Origin: Staphylococcus schweitzeri
GTDB lineage: Bacteria; Bacillota; Bacilli; Staphylococcales; Staphylococcaceae
Assembly: GCF_002902405.1 (NCBI RefSeq)
Contig: NZ_PPQS01000039.1
Coordinates: 162,179 to 226,178, forward strand
Reading direction: 5' to 3'
DNA: 64,000 nt
Shown: positions 37,950 to 49,800 of the stretch, one piece after another
Position numbering within the stretch: position 1 is the stretch's first letter
Layout: the number at the start of each line of letters is the position of its first letter
Program-made: the position numbers and the translations under genes
Notes under the pieces: model-generated
Databases searched by the model: none
Seen by the model: the letters and a program-made list of their open reading frames with translations, nothing else
Told to the model about the DNA's origin: nothing

Positions 37950-39311
37950 ATGGCTGAAAAATTACAAAGGGAACTAAGCAATCGCCACATACAATTAATT
38001 GCTATCGGTGGTGCGATTGGTACTGGCCTATTCTTAGGTGCAGGTCAAACGATTGCATTGACTGGTCCTTCCATATTACTAACATATATCATTATTGGAT
38101 TTATGTTATTTATGTTTATGCGAGGTTTAGGTGAAATTATTATTCAAAACACTGAATTTAAATCATTCGCAGATGTAACAAATACATACATCGGGCCTTT
38201 TGCAGGATTCGTTACAGGCTGGACATATTGGTTCTGTTGGATTATTACAGGTATGGCTGAAGTAACGGCTGTAGCTAAATATGTGAGCTTTTGGTTCCCA
38301 GAAATTCCAAACTGGTTAAGTGCACTATTTTCTGTGTTAGTGTTAATGTCATTCAACTTGTTAAGTGCGAAACTTTTCGGAGAGTTAGAATTTTGGTTTT
38401 CTATCATTAAAATAGCGACAATTATTGGTTTAATTATCGTTGGTTTCTTTATGATTTTATTCGCATTCAAAACACAATTCGGGCATGCCAGTTTTACAAA
38501 CTTATACGAACATGGTGTATTTCCTAAAGGCGCATCTGGATTCTTTATGTCATTCCAAATGGCATTGTTCTCATTTGTTGGCATCGAAATGATTGGTGTT
38601 ACTGCAGGTGAAACAAAAGATCCAGTTAAAACAATTCCTAAAGCGATTAATAGTGTTCCTATTAGAATTTTAATATTCTATGTTGGTGCATTGGCAGTAA
38701 TCATGTCAATCATTCCTTGGCATCAAGTTGATCCTGCTAATAGTCCATTCGTAAAATTATTCGCATTAATCGGTATTCCATTTGCTGCAGGCTTAATCAA
38801 TTTTGTTGTATTAACTGCTGCTGCATCATCATGTAACAGTGGTATTTTCTCAAATAGCCGTATGCTTTATGGACTATCAAGTCAACAACAAGCGCCACCT
38901 AACTTTTCTAAAACGAATAAGTATGGGGTCCCACACATTGCAATCTTTGCATCATCTGCATTATTGCTAGTGGCAGCATTATTAAACTATATTTTCCCTG
39001 ATGCAACAAAAGTATTTACTTATGTAACTACAATCTCAACTGTATTATTTTTAGTTGTATGGGGATTGATTATCATTGCATATATCAACTATAGTCGTAA
39101 AAATCCAGACCTTCATAAAAAAGCAACTTATAAATTATTTGGCGGAAAATACATGGGCTATTTAATTTTAATCTTCTTTATATTTGTGTTTGGTTTACTC
39201 TTTATTAATGTTGAAACAAGACGTGCGATATACTTTATACCTATTTGGTTTATATTATTAGCGTTTATGTACTTAAGATATAAACGTATCGCTGCTAAAA
39301 TGAATAACTAA
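37950..39311 (+). CDS. cycA: Amino acid permease, CycA/AapA-like (Ala/Gly/Ser type)
   Basis: APC-superfamily permease with 12 predicted membrane segments in 453 residues; the family loop IQLIAIGGAIGTGLFLGAG is at about 15-33 and the EMIGVTAGET segment near 212. It most resembles the D-serine/D-alanine/glycine transporter group, and a permease at this place has been linked to alanine uptake and D-cycloserine susceptibility in S. aureus; that link is recalled, not shown here. AAGGGAG precedes the ATG. It is divergent from citZ and monocistronic, ending at a strong terminator. Confidence 0.85.
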   Translation: MAEKLQRELSNRHIQLIAIGGAIGTGLFLGAGQTIALTGPSILLTYIIIGFMLFMFMRGLGEIIIQNTEFKSFADVTNTYIGPFAGFVTGWTYWFCWIITGMAEVTAVAKYVSFWFPEIPNWLSALFSVLVLMSFNLLSAKLFGELEFWFSIIKIATIIGLIIVGFFMILFAFKTQFGHASFTNLYEHGVFPKGASGFFMSFQMALFSFVGIEMIGVTAGETKDPVKTIPKAINSVPIRILIFYVGALAVIMSIIPWHQVDPANSPFVKLFALIGIPFAAGLINFVVLTAAASSCNSGIFSNSRMLYGLSSQQQAPPNFSKTNKYGVPHIAIFASSALLLVAALLNYIFPDATKVFTYVTTISTVLFLVVWGLIIIAYINYSRKNPDLHKKATYKLFGGKYMGYLILIFFIFVFGLLFINVETRRAIYFIPIWFILLAFMYLRYKRIAAKMNN

Positions 39312-39320
39312 CTCCAAATT

Positions 39321-39356
39321 AAAACCTCGTTGAATCAAAATCAACGAGGTTTTATT
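39321..39356 (+). terminator. Terminator after the cycA-like gene
   Basis: AAAACCTCGTTGA (39321-39333) and TCAACGAGGTTTT (39341-39353) form a perfect 13-bp stem around a 7-base loop. Confidence 0.92.
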
Positions 39357-39689
39357 ATGTGAAATTATGTTTTACTTGTGTATCAATTTACGAAATAAAT
39401 AAAGTTAATTGAAATCTTAGATTAATTTGTATTCTTGTATTTATTTGATATATCACAAAATTAATATACAATTTATAACCAAATACTTAAGAAAAAGACA
39501 TTTCTATCGAATAATTCTAATAGCATTGCATTTTCAGATTATTTATATGCTCGAAATTTTTAATATTGTTCAGCAACTTCAAGTCACAAATCCATTTAAA
39601 TACTGAAGAGATATAAATTAAGAAACATCGCTAATTTGTATAGAATTGCAATATAAGCCATTTTATAACAATCAAAGATGTCACATCAT
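39357..39689. other. Gene-free AT-rich stretch between convergent permease and pyk genes
   Basis: About 330 bases bounded by the two terminators. No coding frame with a ribosome binding site, no repeat and no conserved RNA motif was recognised. Confidence 0.5.
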
Positions 39690-39734
39690 AAATAAAAAAG
39701 TCTCTCCATTCAATTCAAATGGAGAGACTTTTTT
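39690..39734 (-). terminator. Terminator after pyk
   Basis: AAAAAAGTCTCTCCATT pairs with AATGGAGAGACTTTTTT (arms 39694-39710 and 39718-39734), a perfect 17-bp stem with T-runs on both strands, directly after the pyk stop. Confidence 0.92.
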
Positions 39735-39743
39735 ATTTATGAA

Positions 39744-41501
39744 TTATAGTACGTTTGCATAACCTTCAAAGATTTTACCTTGAGCAGCATCAATCGTAAC
39801 TAATACATTATTATTAATGTTTTTAACAGCTTTATCTACGCCAACAACTGTTGGAATACCTTTTTCTAAACCAACAATTGCACTTGGTGAAGTGATGCCA
39901 TTTTCTTCTGTGATTAAGCCTAAAGCTTTTTCAACAAATGGTACAAATGTTTCATCAATTGAATTTGTAACGATGACTTTATCAGATAAATCTTTACCTT
40001 CTAAGTCTTTAACTGTTTCAGCAACTAATGTAGTACCTACTACAGATCCACGTCCAATCCCTTGCCCACTAGCAATTTCATCACCAACTAAATGAATTTT
40101 CATCATATTAGTAGTTCCTGTTTCACCAGTTGGTACACCAGCAGTAATAATGATTAAATCACCATTTGATACTCTGCCTGTTTCAACTGCTGTAGCTACT
40201 GCATTGTTTAACAATGCATCAGTACTTTTACGTCCTTTTTTAACTACAGGTTGTACCCCCCATACAATTGAACATTGACGTGCAGTTTCTTCACTTGGCG
40301 TTACTGCAATGATATCTGAATGTGGACGATATTTAGAAATTGTACGTGCAGTTGAACCACTTTCAGTAGCTGCCACGATAGCTTTAACATTTAAGTTTAA
40401 AGCTGTGTGCGCAACTGAAATACCAATTGCATTCACTAATGAAGTTTCAACTAATTTTGTACGATCTGATAATAATTTTTTGTAGTCTTGAGCAGCTTCA
40501 GCTGATACAGCAATGTTTCTCATTGTTTTAACAGCTTCTTCTGGGTATAAACCAGCAGCAGTTTCACCAGATAGCATAACTGCATCTGTACCATCGTAGA
40601 TAGCATTGGCAACGTCACTTGCTTCGGCACGTGTAGCACGAGGATTACGTTGCATAGAATCTAACATTTGAGTTGCTGTAATTACTGGTTTACCTAATTT
40701 GTTACATTGTCTGATTAAATCTTTTTGAACCATTGGCACTTTTTCAGGTGGGATTTCTACACCCATGTCTCCACGAGCAACCATCAAACCGTCAGATACT
40801 TCAAGAATTTCTGCAATATTATCAATACCTTCTTGGTTTTCAATTTTAGGAAATACTGAAATATTAGCATTTTGTTCTTCTAAGATTTCACGAATTTCTA
40901 AAACATCACTAGGACGACGTACGAAACTTGCTGCGATAAAGTCTACATTTTCTTTAATACCGAAGCGAATATCTTCAGCATCTTTTTCAGTAATACCAGG
41001 TAAGCTAACTCTTACACCAGGTAAGTTAACGCCTTTTTTATTTTTAAGTTCACCAGAGTTTAAAATGTCACATTTAACTTCTTTTTTATCATGGTCAATA
41101 TCTTTAACTTGTAATTCAATTAAACCATCATCAAGTAAAATGTATGAACCTACTTGAACATCGTTAATTAAGTTTTCATATGTTACTGAAAACTTTTCAG
41201 GTGTTCCTTCAACTTCATTCATGCTAACGATAACTTCGTTACCACGTTCAAGTTCAATAATACCGTCTTTCATATTATGTGTACGAATTTCTGGACCTTT
41301 CGTATCTAATAAAATTGCTACAATTTTATCTAAGCGTTTAGCTACTTTACGAATTGTATCAATTCTACCTTTGTGCTCTTCATGACTACCATGTGAAAAG
41401 TTTAATCGTGCTACGTTCATACCAGCATTGATTAATTTTTCAATCATTTCTTCTGATTCTGAAGCTGGTCCAATTGTACATACAATTTTAGTTTTTCTCA
41501 T
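39744..41501 (-). CDS. pyk: Pyruvate kinase
   Basis: Last ATP-forming step of glycolysis. The 585-residue protein has the TIM-barrel start [26 protein letters not shown], the metal/substrate site [12 protein letters not shown], and the signature [12 protein letters not shown]. The extra C-terminal domain of about 110 residues ([12 protein letters not shown] onward, [11 protein letters not shown]) resembles the phosphohistidine domain of PEP-utilising enzymes and is typical of Bacillus and staphylococcal Pyk. It is 21 bases downstream of pfkA, so both are co-transcribed. Confidence 0.97.
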   Translation of the reverse strand: MRKTKIVCTIGPASESEEMIEKLINAGMNVARLNFSHGSHEEHKGRIDTIRKVAKRLDKIVAILLDTKGPEIRTHNMKDGIIELERGNEVIVSMNEVEGTPEKFSVTYENLINDVQVGSYILLDDGLIELQVKDIDHDKKEVKCDILNSGELKNKKGVNLPGVRVSLPGITEKDAEDIRFGIKENVDFIAASFVRRPSDVLEIREILEEQNANISVFPKIENQEGIDNIAEILEVSDGLMVARGDMGVEIPPEKVPMVQKDLIRQCNKLGKPVITATQMLDSMQRNPRATRAEASDVANAIYDGTDAVMLSGETAAGLYPEEAVKTMRNIAVSAEAAQDYKKLLSDRTKLVETSLVNAIGISVAHTALNLNVKAIVAATESGSTARTISKYRPHSDIIAVTPSEETARQCSIVWGVQPVVKKGRKSTDALLNNAVATAVETGRVSNGDLIIITAGVPTGETGTTNMMKIHLVGDEIASGQGIGRGSVVGTTLVAETVKDLEGKDLSDKVIVTNSIDETFVPFVEKALGLITEENGITSPSAIVGLEKGIPTVVGVDKAVKNINNNVLVTIDAAQGKIFEGYANVL

Positions 41502-41522
41502 TTTATAATTCCTCCTGAAATC

Positions 41523-42491
41523 TTATATAGATAACTTGTTAGCAAGTTCGTATAGGCTATAATCAAATTTATGGTCTTTACCATCAAAAATTTCATCAAA
41601 TGATGACGCTACTATTTTATTATTTTTAATACCGACACCTTTAGCTGTTTCACCTTGCATTAATAAGTCTACCGCAAAACCACCTAAACGTGATGCTAAT
41701 ACTCTATCCGCACCTGTCGGACTTCCACCACGTTGAACGTGACCTAAAACAGACACTCTGTTATCAACATTAATGTATTCTGATAATTCCTTTTGGCACT
41801 CTTGAGCTGTCATACATCCTTCAGCTACAAGAACGATTGAGTGTTTTTTACCACGTTTAATACCTTGTTCAATTTTATCAGCTATTTCTTTAATATCTGT
41901 TTTCACTTCTGGTACTACAATTGTTTCGGCACCTACTGATAATCCAGCCCACAATGCTAAGTCTCCACAATCACGTCCCATAGCTTCAATGATAAACGTA
42001 CGAGCATGGCTAGATGCAGTGTCTCTAATTTTATCGACTAAACCAATAATTGTGTTTAATGCTGTGTCGAATCCAATTGTAAAATCAGTACCATTGATAT
42101 CATTGTCAATCGTACCAGGAATACCGATAGTTTGAATTTCTTTGCATTCTTCACTAATGCGTTGCGCTCCTCGATAACTACCGTCTCCACCGATAACTAC
42201 AAGTCCCTCAATACCTCTTTTACGTAAGTTTTCAATAGCAACTTTACGTACTTCTTTTTCTTTAAACTCAGGACACCTTGCTGAATACAAGAATGTGCCT
42301 CCACGTTGAATCGTATCCCCAACTGAACCTAATTCAAGCTTATGGATATCATCATTTAACAATCCTTGATAACCATGATACACACCATAAACTTCAATTT
42401 CGTTGTAAATTGCTGTACGAACAACTGCTCTTACGGCAGCATTCATTCCAGGTGAATCTCCACCACTTGTTAAAACTGCAATTTTCTTCAT
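41523..42491 (-). CDS. pfkA: ATP-dependent 6-phosphofructokinase
   Basis: Commits fructose-6-phosphate to glycolysis. The 322-residue enzyme has the ATP-binding start [14 protein letters not shown] (8-21), the GGDGSYRGA segment near 102, and the catalytic GTIDND motif near 125. AAAGGTATG precedes the ATG. It is the first gene of pfkA-pyk, and a cre-like sequence with one mismatch lies about 90 bases upstream. Confidence 0.97.
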   Translation of the reverse strand: MKKIAVLTSGGDSPGMNAAVRAVVRTAIYNEIEVYGVYHGYQGLLNDDIHKLELGSVGDTIQRGGTFLYSARCPEFKEKEVRKVAIENLRKRGIEGLVVIGGDGSYRGAQRISEECKEIQTIGIPGTIDNDINGTDFTIGFDTALNTIIGLVDKIRDTASSHARTFIIEAMGRDCGDLALWAGLSVGAETIVVPEVKTDIKEIADKIEQGIKRGKKHSIVLVAEGCMTAQECQKELSEYINVDNRVSVLGHVQRGGSPTGADRVLASRLGGFAVDLLMQGETAKGVGIKNNKIVASSFDEIFDGKDHKFDYSLYELANKLSI

Positions 42492-42581
42492 GACGACATA
42501 CCTTTCTATAACTGATTTATCTTTAACTCTAAATTACCACAAATTTATATGTCATTCCATCAAAACTAATGCATTGAATTG

Positions 42582-42597
42582 ATGTAAACGTTTTAAA
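42582..42597 (+). promoter_or_regulatory. Candidate cre site upstream of pfkA
   Basis: ATGTAAACGTTTTAAA matches WTGNNARCGNWWWCAW except for A in place of C near the end. It lies 91 bases before the pfkA start; no sure -10/-35 pair was found around it, so the effect (repression or activation) is open. Confidence 0.3.
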
Positions 42598-42781
42598 TAA
42601 TGAACTTTATTTTAACTTAATTAAAAAAAGATTAATAGCCACCATTTCGACTACTAATCTTAATGAAAAAAATAAAAATTATTGAAATGTAAACTACTAG
42701 AACTCCATTTAGGTATTTAACAATACGATATAATTCATATATACTTAATATATTACAAGATAGAGTAATTGCTCGTTATAA

Positions 42782-43726
42782 TTATTCTATATAAGAACCA
42801 ATATTCCGGAATTTTTCAAAACGATTATTAGCAATTTCATCACGAGTTAACTTTTCAAGTGAATCTAATTGTTTTACAAATGCAGTTTTAATTGCTAATG
42901 CTTGTTTTTCAATATCTTTATGTGCACCGCCTAATGGCTCAGCAATAACATCATCAATGATACCAAGTTGCTTAATATCATGTGCAGTGATTTTCATCGT
43001 TTCAGCTGCAATTTTGGCTAAATTACTATCTTTCCATAATAACGCAGCTGCGCCTTCTGGAGAAATTACAGAGTATGTACTATTTTCAAGCATTAATACT
43101 TTGTTAGCAATTCCGATACCTAATGCGCCACCACTACCACCTTCACCAATGACAACAGCAATAACTGGCACTTTTAGAGATGCCATTTCAATTAAATTTG
43201 TCGCAATAGACTCACTTTGTCCACGCTCTTCAGCAGCTTTACCAGGGTATGCACCTTTCGTATCTATAAATGTAAAAATTGGTCGATTGAACTTCTCAGC
43301 TTGTTTCATTAAACGTAATGCTTTTCGATAACCTTCAGGATGAGCCATACCAAAGTTGCGATAAATATTATCTTTAGTATCTTTACCACGTTGTTGCCCA
43401 ATCACCGTAACAGCACGATCATTTAAAAAGCCGATACCACCAATCATCGCTGGATCATCTCTAAAGTTACGATCACCATGAAGCTCCATAAACGAATCAA
43501 AAATATAGGGAATATAATCTAAAGACGTTGGTCTTTCTTGTAAACGTGCAATTTGCACACGATCCCAAGGTTTTAAGTTTGTATGAACTTTTTTCGTCTC
43601 TCTTTCTAATGACGCTTCAAGCATGTCAATTTCTTCTTGTAAATCCACATCATTTTTATCTTGAGATTCTTTTAATGATTCAATTTTATTTCGAATTTCA
43701 AAAAGTGGTTTTTCAAAATCTAACAT
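42782..43726 (-). CDS. accA: Acetyl-CoA carboxylase, carboxyltransferase subunit alpha
   Basis: With AccD it transfers CO2 from biotin to acetyl-CoA, the first step of fatty-acid synthesis. The 314-residue crotonase-fold subunit carries [11 protein letters not shown] and the glycine-rich [16 protein letters not shown] that forms an oxyanion hole in the family. It overlaps the accD stop by one base (shared at 43726), so equal synthesis of the two subunits is likely. The biotin carrier and carboxylase genes are not in this window. Confidence 0.97.
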   Translation of the reverse strand: MLDFEKPLFEIRNKIESLKESQDKNDVDLQEEIDMLEASLERETKKVHTNLKPWDRVQIARLQERPTSLDYIPYIFDSFMELHGDRNFRDDPAMIGGIGFLNDRAVTVIGQQRGKDTKDNIYRNFGMAHPEGYRKALRLMKQAEKFNRPIFTFIDTKGAYPGKAAEERGQSESIATNLIEMASLKVPVIAVVIGEGGSGGALGIGIANKVLMLENSTYSVISPEGAAALLWKDSNLAKIAAETMKITAHDIKQLGIIDDVIAEPLGGAHKDIEKQALAIKTAFVKQLDSLEKLTRDEIANNRFEKFRNIGSYIE

Positions 43727-44583
43727 TATTCAGTCACCTCTTGATGGATTTTTAGAATTTCAGATAATGTTTGACGCATTTCTTTACGATGTACAACTTT
43801 ATCTAATTGTCCATGCTCTAATAAAAATTCTGCCGTTTGGAAATCATCAGGTAATTTTTCATTAATTGTTTGTTCAATAACACGACGACCTGCGAAACCA
43901 ATTAATGCCTTAGGCTCACTTAAGTTGATATCACCAACTGATGCAAAACTTGCAGATACACCACCAGTAGTTGGATGCGTTAAATATGAAATATAAAGCA
44001 AACCGGCATCTGAATGACGTTTTAAAGAAACACTCGTTTTACCCATTTGCATTAACGAAATGATGCCTTCTTGCATACGCGCACCACCACTTGCAGAAAA
44101 TAGTATAAACGGCAAACGATGCTCCGTACAGTAATCAATAATTCGACATATTTTTTCACCAATTACTGATCCCATACTTCCCATTCTAAAACGAGAATCC
44201 ATGACAGCAACACCATATTTCATACCTTCTAATTCTGCAGTTCCAGTAACTACAGCTTCTTTAAGACCTGTCTTTTGTTGGTCTTTTTCAATTTTTTCTA
44301 AATAACTTGGAAAATCTAATGGATTCGCAGAGGTCATTCCCTTATCGAATTCTGTAAATGATCCTTCATCAGAAATTGCTTCAATGCGTTTATATGCTGT
44401 TAAAGCAATATGATGATCACAATTAAAGCACACATTTAAATTTTCAGCTAATTCTTTTGTGTACATAATCTTCTTACATTTCGGGCACTTAGTCATAATG
44501 CCTGCAGGTACATCATTATTTTTAGAGTCTTGTACTGTAAGATATTTCTTTTTCTTTGTTCGATTAAAAAAATCTTTAAACAT
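43726..44583 (-). CDS. accD: Acetyl-CoA carboxylase, carboxyltransferase subunit beta
   Basis: Zinc-containing carboxyltransferase partner of AccA. The 285-residue protein has a four-cysteine zinc finger near residues 33-55 (CPKCKKIM...CFNCDHH) and the crotonase core with [11 protein letters not shown] and [19 protein letters not shown] precedes the ATG. It is the first gene of accD-accA. Confidence 0.97.
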   Translation of the reverse strand: MFKDFFNRTKKKKYLTVQDSKNNDVPAGIMTKCPKCKKIMYTKELAENLNVCFNCDHHIALTAYKRIEAISDEGSFTEFDKGMTSANPLDFPSYLEKIEKDQQKTGLKEAVVTGTAELEGMKYGVAVMDSRFRMGSMGSVIGEKICRIIDYCTEHRLPFILFSASGGARMQEGIISLMQMGKTSVSLKRHSDAGLLYISYLTHPTTGGVSASFASVGDINLSEPKALIGFAGRRVIEQTINEKLPDDFQTAEFLLEHGQLDKVVHRKEMRQTLSEILKIHQEVTE

Positions 44584-44769
44584 AGGAAAACCTCCAAATA
44601 ACCTCTGTTCTAACCATTTAGAGCCTTAAACTGAACTTGACCAGTTAAAAACGGGTTGAAATTTATTTGATTTATATTCGATTAATTATTGAATGTTTAT
44701 CATAAACTTTCATTCTTATCACTTTAATGACTCTTTACTGCTCTTTTTTAAGCAATCACATTTAAAATT

Positions 44770-45999
44770 TTATTGTAAATCTGTCAGTTTCATTGTTTTA
44801 TCATACACATATTGTGGATTAACTTCAATTCTAGCTACACCAGACTCCATTGCCGCTTTCGCAACATTACGTGCAACAGATGGTGCAACACGTTTATCAA
44901 ATGGTCCTGGAATACAATAATCTGCATTTAATTCATCGCGCTTTATTAAATCAGCGATTGCTTCTACTGCTGCTTTTTTCATTTCTTCATTAATGTGAGT
45001 TGCTTCTACTTCCAAAGCACCTCTAAAAATACCAGGAAATGCTAGTACATTATTAATTTGATTTGGATAATCTGAACGTCCTGTTCCAACTACACAAGCA
45101 CCAGCAGCTTTTGCATCATCAGGTGTAATTTCAGGATTTGGATTAGCCATTGCAAAAATAATCGGATTGTCTGCCATGCTTTTAACCATATCTTGTGACA
45201 ATGCATTAGCAACAGACACACCAATAAATACATCAGCATCTTTTACTACTTCTTCTAAAGACCCTTCAATTTTATCTTTATTAGTCCATTTTGCTACGAC
45301 ATCTTTTGTAGGATTCATACCATATGAGCGTCCTTCGAAAATTGCCCCTCTTGAATCACACATAACCATATTTCGAACACCGTATGCATATAATAATTTA
45401 ACGATAGCTATACCTGCTGCCCCTGCACCATTAAGTACAACTTTTATTTTAGCTAAATCTTTATTTACAACTCTTAAAGCATTCACTAAACCAGCCATTG
45501 TTACAATAGCAGTTCCGTGTTGATCATCATGAAAAACCGGAATGTTAGTTTCTTTTTTAAGTCGTTCTTCGATTTCAAAACAACGTGGTGCAGAAATATC
45601 TTCTAGATTAATTCCACCATAATTTGGTTCTAAAAGTTTAACTGTTTTTATAATTTCTTCAGTATCTGTTGTTGCTAAAGCAATAGGTACACCATTTATA
45701 CCGGCAAAACTTTTAAATAATACTGCTTTTCCTTCCATAACGGGAATACTAGCTTCAGGTCCAATATTACCTAAACCTAACACTGCAGTTCCGTCAGTGA
45801 TTACAGCAACAGTGTTACCTTTTATTGTGTAATCATAAACTTTTCTTTTATCTTCATAAATATCTTTACATGGCTCAGCAACACCAGGTGAGTATGCTAA
45901 ACTTAATTCCTCTTTATTAGTAACCTTAACATTCGGTTTAACTTCTAATTTACCTTGATTACGTTTGTGCATTTCCAATGCTTCATCTCTTAATGACAT
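44770..45999 (-). CDS. NAD(P)-dependent malic enzyme
   Basis: Oxidative decarboxylation of malate to pyruvate. The 409-residue protein of the short bacterial type has the N-terminal YSPGVAEPC motif, TDGTAVLGLGNIGP, HDDQHGTA, and a dinucleotide fold VVLNGAGAAGIAIVKLL. The ATG at 45999 was preferred over a start 13 codons upstream because it follows AGGGG and gives the usual MSLRDEALEMH beginning. It lies between accD and dnaE like ytsJ in B. subtilis; pyruvate and NADPH made here would feed fatty-acid synthesis. Whether NAD or NADP is used cannot be told. Confidence 0.92.
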   Translation of the reverse strand: MSLRDEALEMHKRNQGKLEVKPNVKVTNKEELSLAYSPGVAEPCKDIYEDKRKVYDYTIKGNTVAVITDGTAVLGLGNIGPEASIPVMEGKAVLFKSFAGINGVPIALATTDTEEIIKTVKLLEPNYGGINLEDISAPRCFEIEERLKKETNIPVFHDDQHGTAIVTMAGLVNALRVVNKDLAKIKVVLNGAGAAGIAIVKLLYAYGVRNMVMCDSRGAIFEGRSYGMNPTKDVVAKWTNKDKIEGSLEEVVKDADVFIGVSVANALSQDMVKSMADNPIIFAMANPNPEITPDDAKAAGACVVGTGRSDYPNQINNVLAFPGIFRGALEVEATHINEEMKKAAVEAIADLIKRDELNADYCIPGPFDKRVAPSVARNVAKAAMESGVARIEVNPQYVYDKTMKLTDLQ

Positions 46000-46194
46000 G
46001 AAATCAGCCCCTATTTCAATATTTATTTGTAAAAACAATTTGGTTAAAACGCATTACATCATAAAAGTAAAAATATTGGGTAAATCCGTTTAAGAAAGAA
46101 TTTATGTCTTAATTTTTTAGCACAATTAAAAATAAACGATTCTCATATAATATTATTAAAGGCATAGAAATCCTCGCTAATTAAGAAATACCTT

Positions 46195-46488
46195 TGGGAG
46201 TGGGACAGAAATGATATTTTTGCAAAATTTATTTCGTCGTCCCACCGCAACTTGCATATTATTGTAAGCTGACTTTCCGACAGCTTCTATGTTGGGGCCC
46301 CGCCAACTTGCATTGTCTGTAGAATTTCATTTCGAAATTCTCTGTGTTGGGGCCCACACCCCAACTTGCACATTATCGTAAGCTGACTTTTCGTCAGCTT
46401 CTGTGTTGGGGCCCACACCCCAACTCGCATTGCCTGTAGAATTTCATTTCGAAATTCTCTGTGTTGGGGCCCCAGACTAGAATTGAAA
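46195..46488. repeat. STAR repeat array (four GGGGCCC units)
   Basis: Starts with GGGAGTGGGACAGAAATG and holds four copies of a TGTTGGGGCCC core, near 46290, 46343, 46402 and 46459. The spacers alternate between two hairpin-forming sequences: one of AAGCTGAC...GTCAGCTT type (near 46265 and 46380) and one AGAATTTCATTTCGAAATTCT (near 46320 and 46438). This matches S. aureus STAR elements, GC-rich dispersed repeats of unknown function. It lies in the 0.8-kb gap between the malic enzyme gene and dnaE. Confidence 0.9.
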
Positions 46489-46490
46489 AA

Positions 46491-46734
46491 AGCTTGTTAC
46501 AAGCGCATTTTCGTTCAGTCAACTACTGCAAATATAACTTTGTAGAGTATAGAACATTGATTTATGTTTCAGGCTCTTCAAAATACTTGAAAATCATTTT
46601 TTTCGTACGATATATCGACAAAATACTTTACTTAAGTTATGTATACTGATTTTTGTGCTAATTATTCTTATGAATATGTCTTTATTGATAAAAAAACACA
46701 TAAAAATAATAAGCATAAAAAACAAATATAAACG
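46491..46734. other. Gene-free AT-rich stretch between the STAR array and dnaE
   Basis: About 240 bases with no supported gene; only a 62-codon frame without a ribosome binding site that runs out of the repeat. Nothing else recognised. Confidence 0.45.
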
Positions 46735-46771
46735 TAAACTGATGATTAATAAATATCTAACCATCAGTTTA
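46735..46771 (-). terminator. Possible terminator after dnaE
   Basis: TAAACTGATG (46735-46744) pairs with CATCAGTTTA (46762-46771). The following minus-strand sequence is T-rich but not a clean run, so it may also be a simple 3' stem. Confidence 0.6.
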
Positions 46772-46800
46772 CTATATCATAATTTATTAGTTGATAAAAG

Positions 46801-49800
46801 TTAAATAAGCCTAATATCCGTAGGGTTAAAGGATTGTATGAAATTATTAAGCATAGCACTTTTTTGATTTATATATCCAATTGAAGTCATTTGTTTTGTT
46901 GTTTCTTCATAAAAATATAAAGCAATCTCGTCTGGATTTTTTTTGGACTGCATAATCATTTCATCAAATTTTTGTATATTCTCTTTGTTTCGAATAATAA
47001 TTTGTTTTGCATTAGCTATTTTTTGTTCTTCAAAAGTCATTAATGTTTGTAAATTATTAATAATTAATTGTCGTTGTTGCCTTCTTATATCGAATTTACC
47101 ACTAACTATAAACATTTCATTTTGTGAAAGTATATGTTCAAATTTTTTATATTGATCAGGAAACATAACACCATCTAAAGTAGAGATGCCATCATTTAAA
47201 GTGACAAATGCCATATTTTGCCCGTTTTTAGTTCGAATCTGCTTAATTTTGTCAAACTGAACTAAAATTGGTTTATTATTTTGTGCATTAGTCAATTTAT
47301 AAATAGTAAGGTATTGTTTTGCTCCAAACTTTTTGTCAACTGGATGCTGTGATACATAAAATCCCAAGTATTCCTTCTCATATTGACTAATAAGTGTGTC
47401 AGAAAGTTCTTCTTTTTCTTCATAGGTTTGTTTAGGCGTTAACATATCGAATAGAAATCCATCTTGATCAAGATTTAAGTCGCTATCGAGCACTTGATCA
47501 ATACTTTGCAATAAAGTTGCACGTGTTTTACCGAACACATCAAATGCACCGACTAGTATAAGTGCTTCAAGTAACTTTCTAGTCTTGACACGTTTTGGTA
47601 TTCTTCTAGCAAAATCAAAGAAATCTTTAAATTTTCCATTTTGATATCGTTCATCTACAATGACTTTTACACTTTGATAACCCACACCTTTAATTGTTCC
47701 TATTGATAAATAAATCCCATCTTTTGATGGTTTATAAAACCAATGACTTTCATTTATGTTCGGTGGCAATATCGAAATACCTTGTTTTTTAGCTTCATCA
47801 ATCATTTGTGCCGTTTTCTTTTCACTTCCAATTACATTACTTAAAATATTGGCATAAAAATAATTTGGAAAATGTACTTTCAGATAACTCATGATATAAG
47901 CAATTTTAGAATAGCTAACAGCATGTGCTCTTGGAAAACCATAGTCAGCAAATTTTAAAATTAAATCAAAAATTTGTTTACTAATATTTTCGTGATAACC
48001 ATTTTCTTTCGCACCCTCAATAAAATGCTGGCGTTCACTTTCAAGAACTGCTCTATTTTTCTTACTCATCGCTCGCCTTAAAATATCCGCTTCACCATAG
48101 CTAAAATTCGCAAAGGTACTCGCAATTTGCATAATTTGTTCTTGATATATGATAACACCATAAGTATTTTTTAAAATTGGTTCCAAATCCGGATGTAAAT
48201 ATTGAACTTTATTCGGGTCATGTCTTCGAGTAATATACGTTGGAATTTCTTCCATAGGACCAGGTCTATATAATGATGTTACTGCTACAATATCTTCAAA
48301 ATGTTCTGGCTTTAATTTTTTTAATACGCTTCTTACACCATCAGATTCTAATTGAAATATACCAGTCGTATCACCTTGCGATAATAATTCAAATACTTTT
48401 TTATCATCAAAAGGAATTTTTTCAATATCAATTTGAATGCCTAAATCCTTTTTTACTTGTGACATAATTTGATGAATAATTGATAAGTTACGCAAACCTA
48501 AAAAATCAATTTTCAGAAGTCCAATTCGCTCAGCTTCAGTCATCGTCCATTGCGTTAATAAACCTGTATCTCCTTTTGTTAAAGGCGCATAATCATATAA
48601 CGGATGGTCGTTAATAATAATGCCTGCTGCATGTGTTGAAGTATGCCTTGGAAGCCCTTCTAACTTTTTACAAATATCAAACCATTTCTCATGTCGATGA
48701 TTACGATGTACAAACTTTTTAAAATCTTCAATTTGATAAGCTTCATTTAGTGTGATGCCTAGTTTATGAGGAATCAAGCTAGAAATTTCATTTAGTGTGA
48801 TTTCATCAAATCCCATAATTCTACCAACATCTCTTGCAACTGCTCTAGCAAGCAAGTGCCCGAATGTCACTATTCCAGATACGTGCAATTCCCCATATTT
48901 TTGTTGTACATATTGAATAACTTTTTCACGACGAGTATCTTCAAAATCGATATCAATATCAGGCATGGTTACACGTTCAGGATTTAAAAAACGTTCAAAT
49001 AAAAGGTTGAACTTAATTGGATCAATTGTAGTGATACCCAGCAAATAACTTACAAGTGAACCCGCTGATGAACCACGGCCAGGTCCAACCATTACATCAT
49101 TCGTCTTTGCAAAATGAATTAAATCACTAACGATTAAGAAATAATCTTCGAATCCCATATTCGTAATGATTTTATACTCGTATTTCAGTCTTTCTTGATA
49201 CTTGGCATTATTAAGCTCTAGTTTCTTTAGTCGTTCCACTAAAATTCGCCACAAATAATCTTTAGCTGTTTCGTTATTAGGAGTTTGAAATTGTGGGAGC
49301 AGTGATTGATGATAATTTAATTCAGCTTCACATTTTTGCGCGATACTATCAGCCTGAATTAAGTAATCTTGATTAATATTTTGTTGCTGAATTTCATTTT
49401 CAGTTATAAAATGCTTACCAAAATCTTCTTGGTCATGTATTAAATCTAACTTTGTGTTATCTCTTATAGCTGCTAATGCGGAAATTGTATCTGCATCTTG
49501 ACGAGCTTGATAACAAATATCTTGTATCCACACATGCTTTTTATTATTCAACGGTAAACTTTTATGATCTAAATAAATATCCTCGTGTGACTCAAAAACT
49601 TCAATGATATCACGATGTTCTTCATTAACATGTTTAAAAATAATTACCATATTATCTGAAAATCGTTGTAGCAATTCAAAAGGTACATTATCAATTGCAT
49701 TTATTTTAATTTCTGATGAAAGTTGATATAAATCTTTTAAACCGTTATTATTTTTAGCTAAAACAACTGTTTCTACAGTATTTAAGCCGTTCGTCACATA

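Noticed and set aside
46195..46488. CRISPR array
   Set aside because: The cores are spaced regularly, but the spacers are themselves repeated in two forms and fold into hairpins, and no cas gene is near; it fits STAR.
46461..46649. 62-codon frame beginning inside the STAR array
   Set aside because: No ribosome binding site, starts in repeat DNA, AT-rich random composition.
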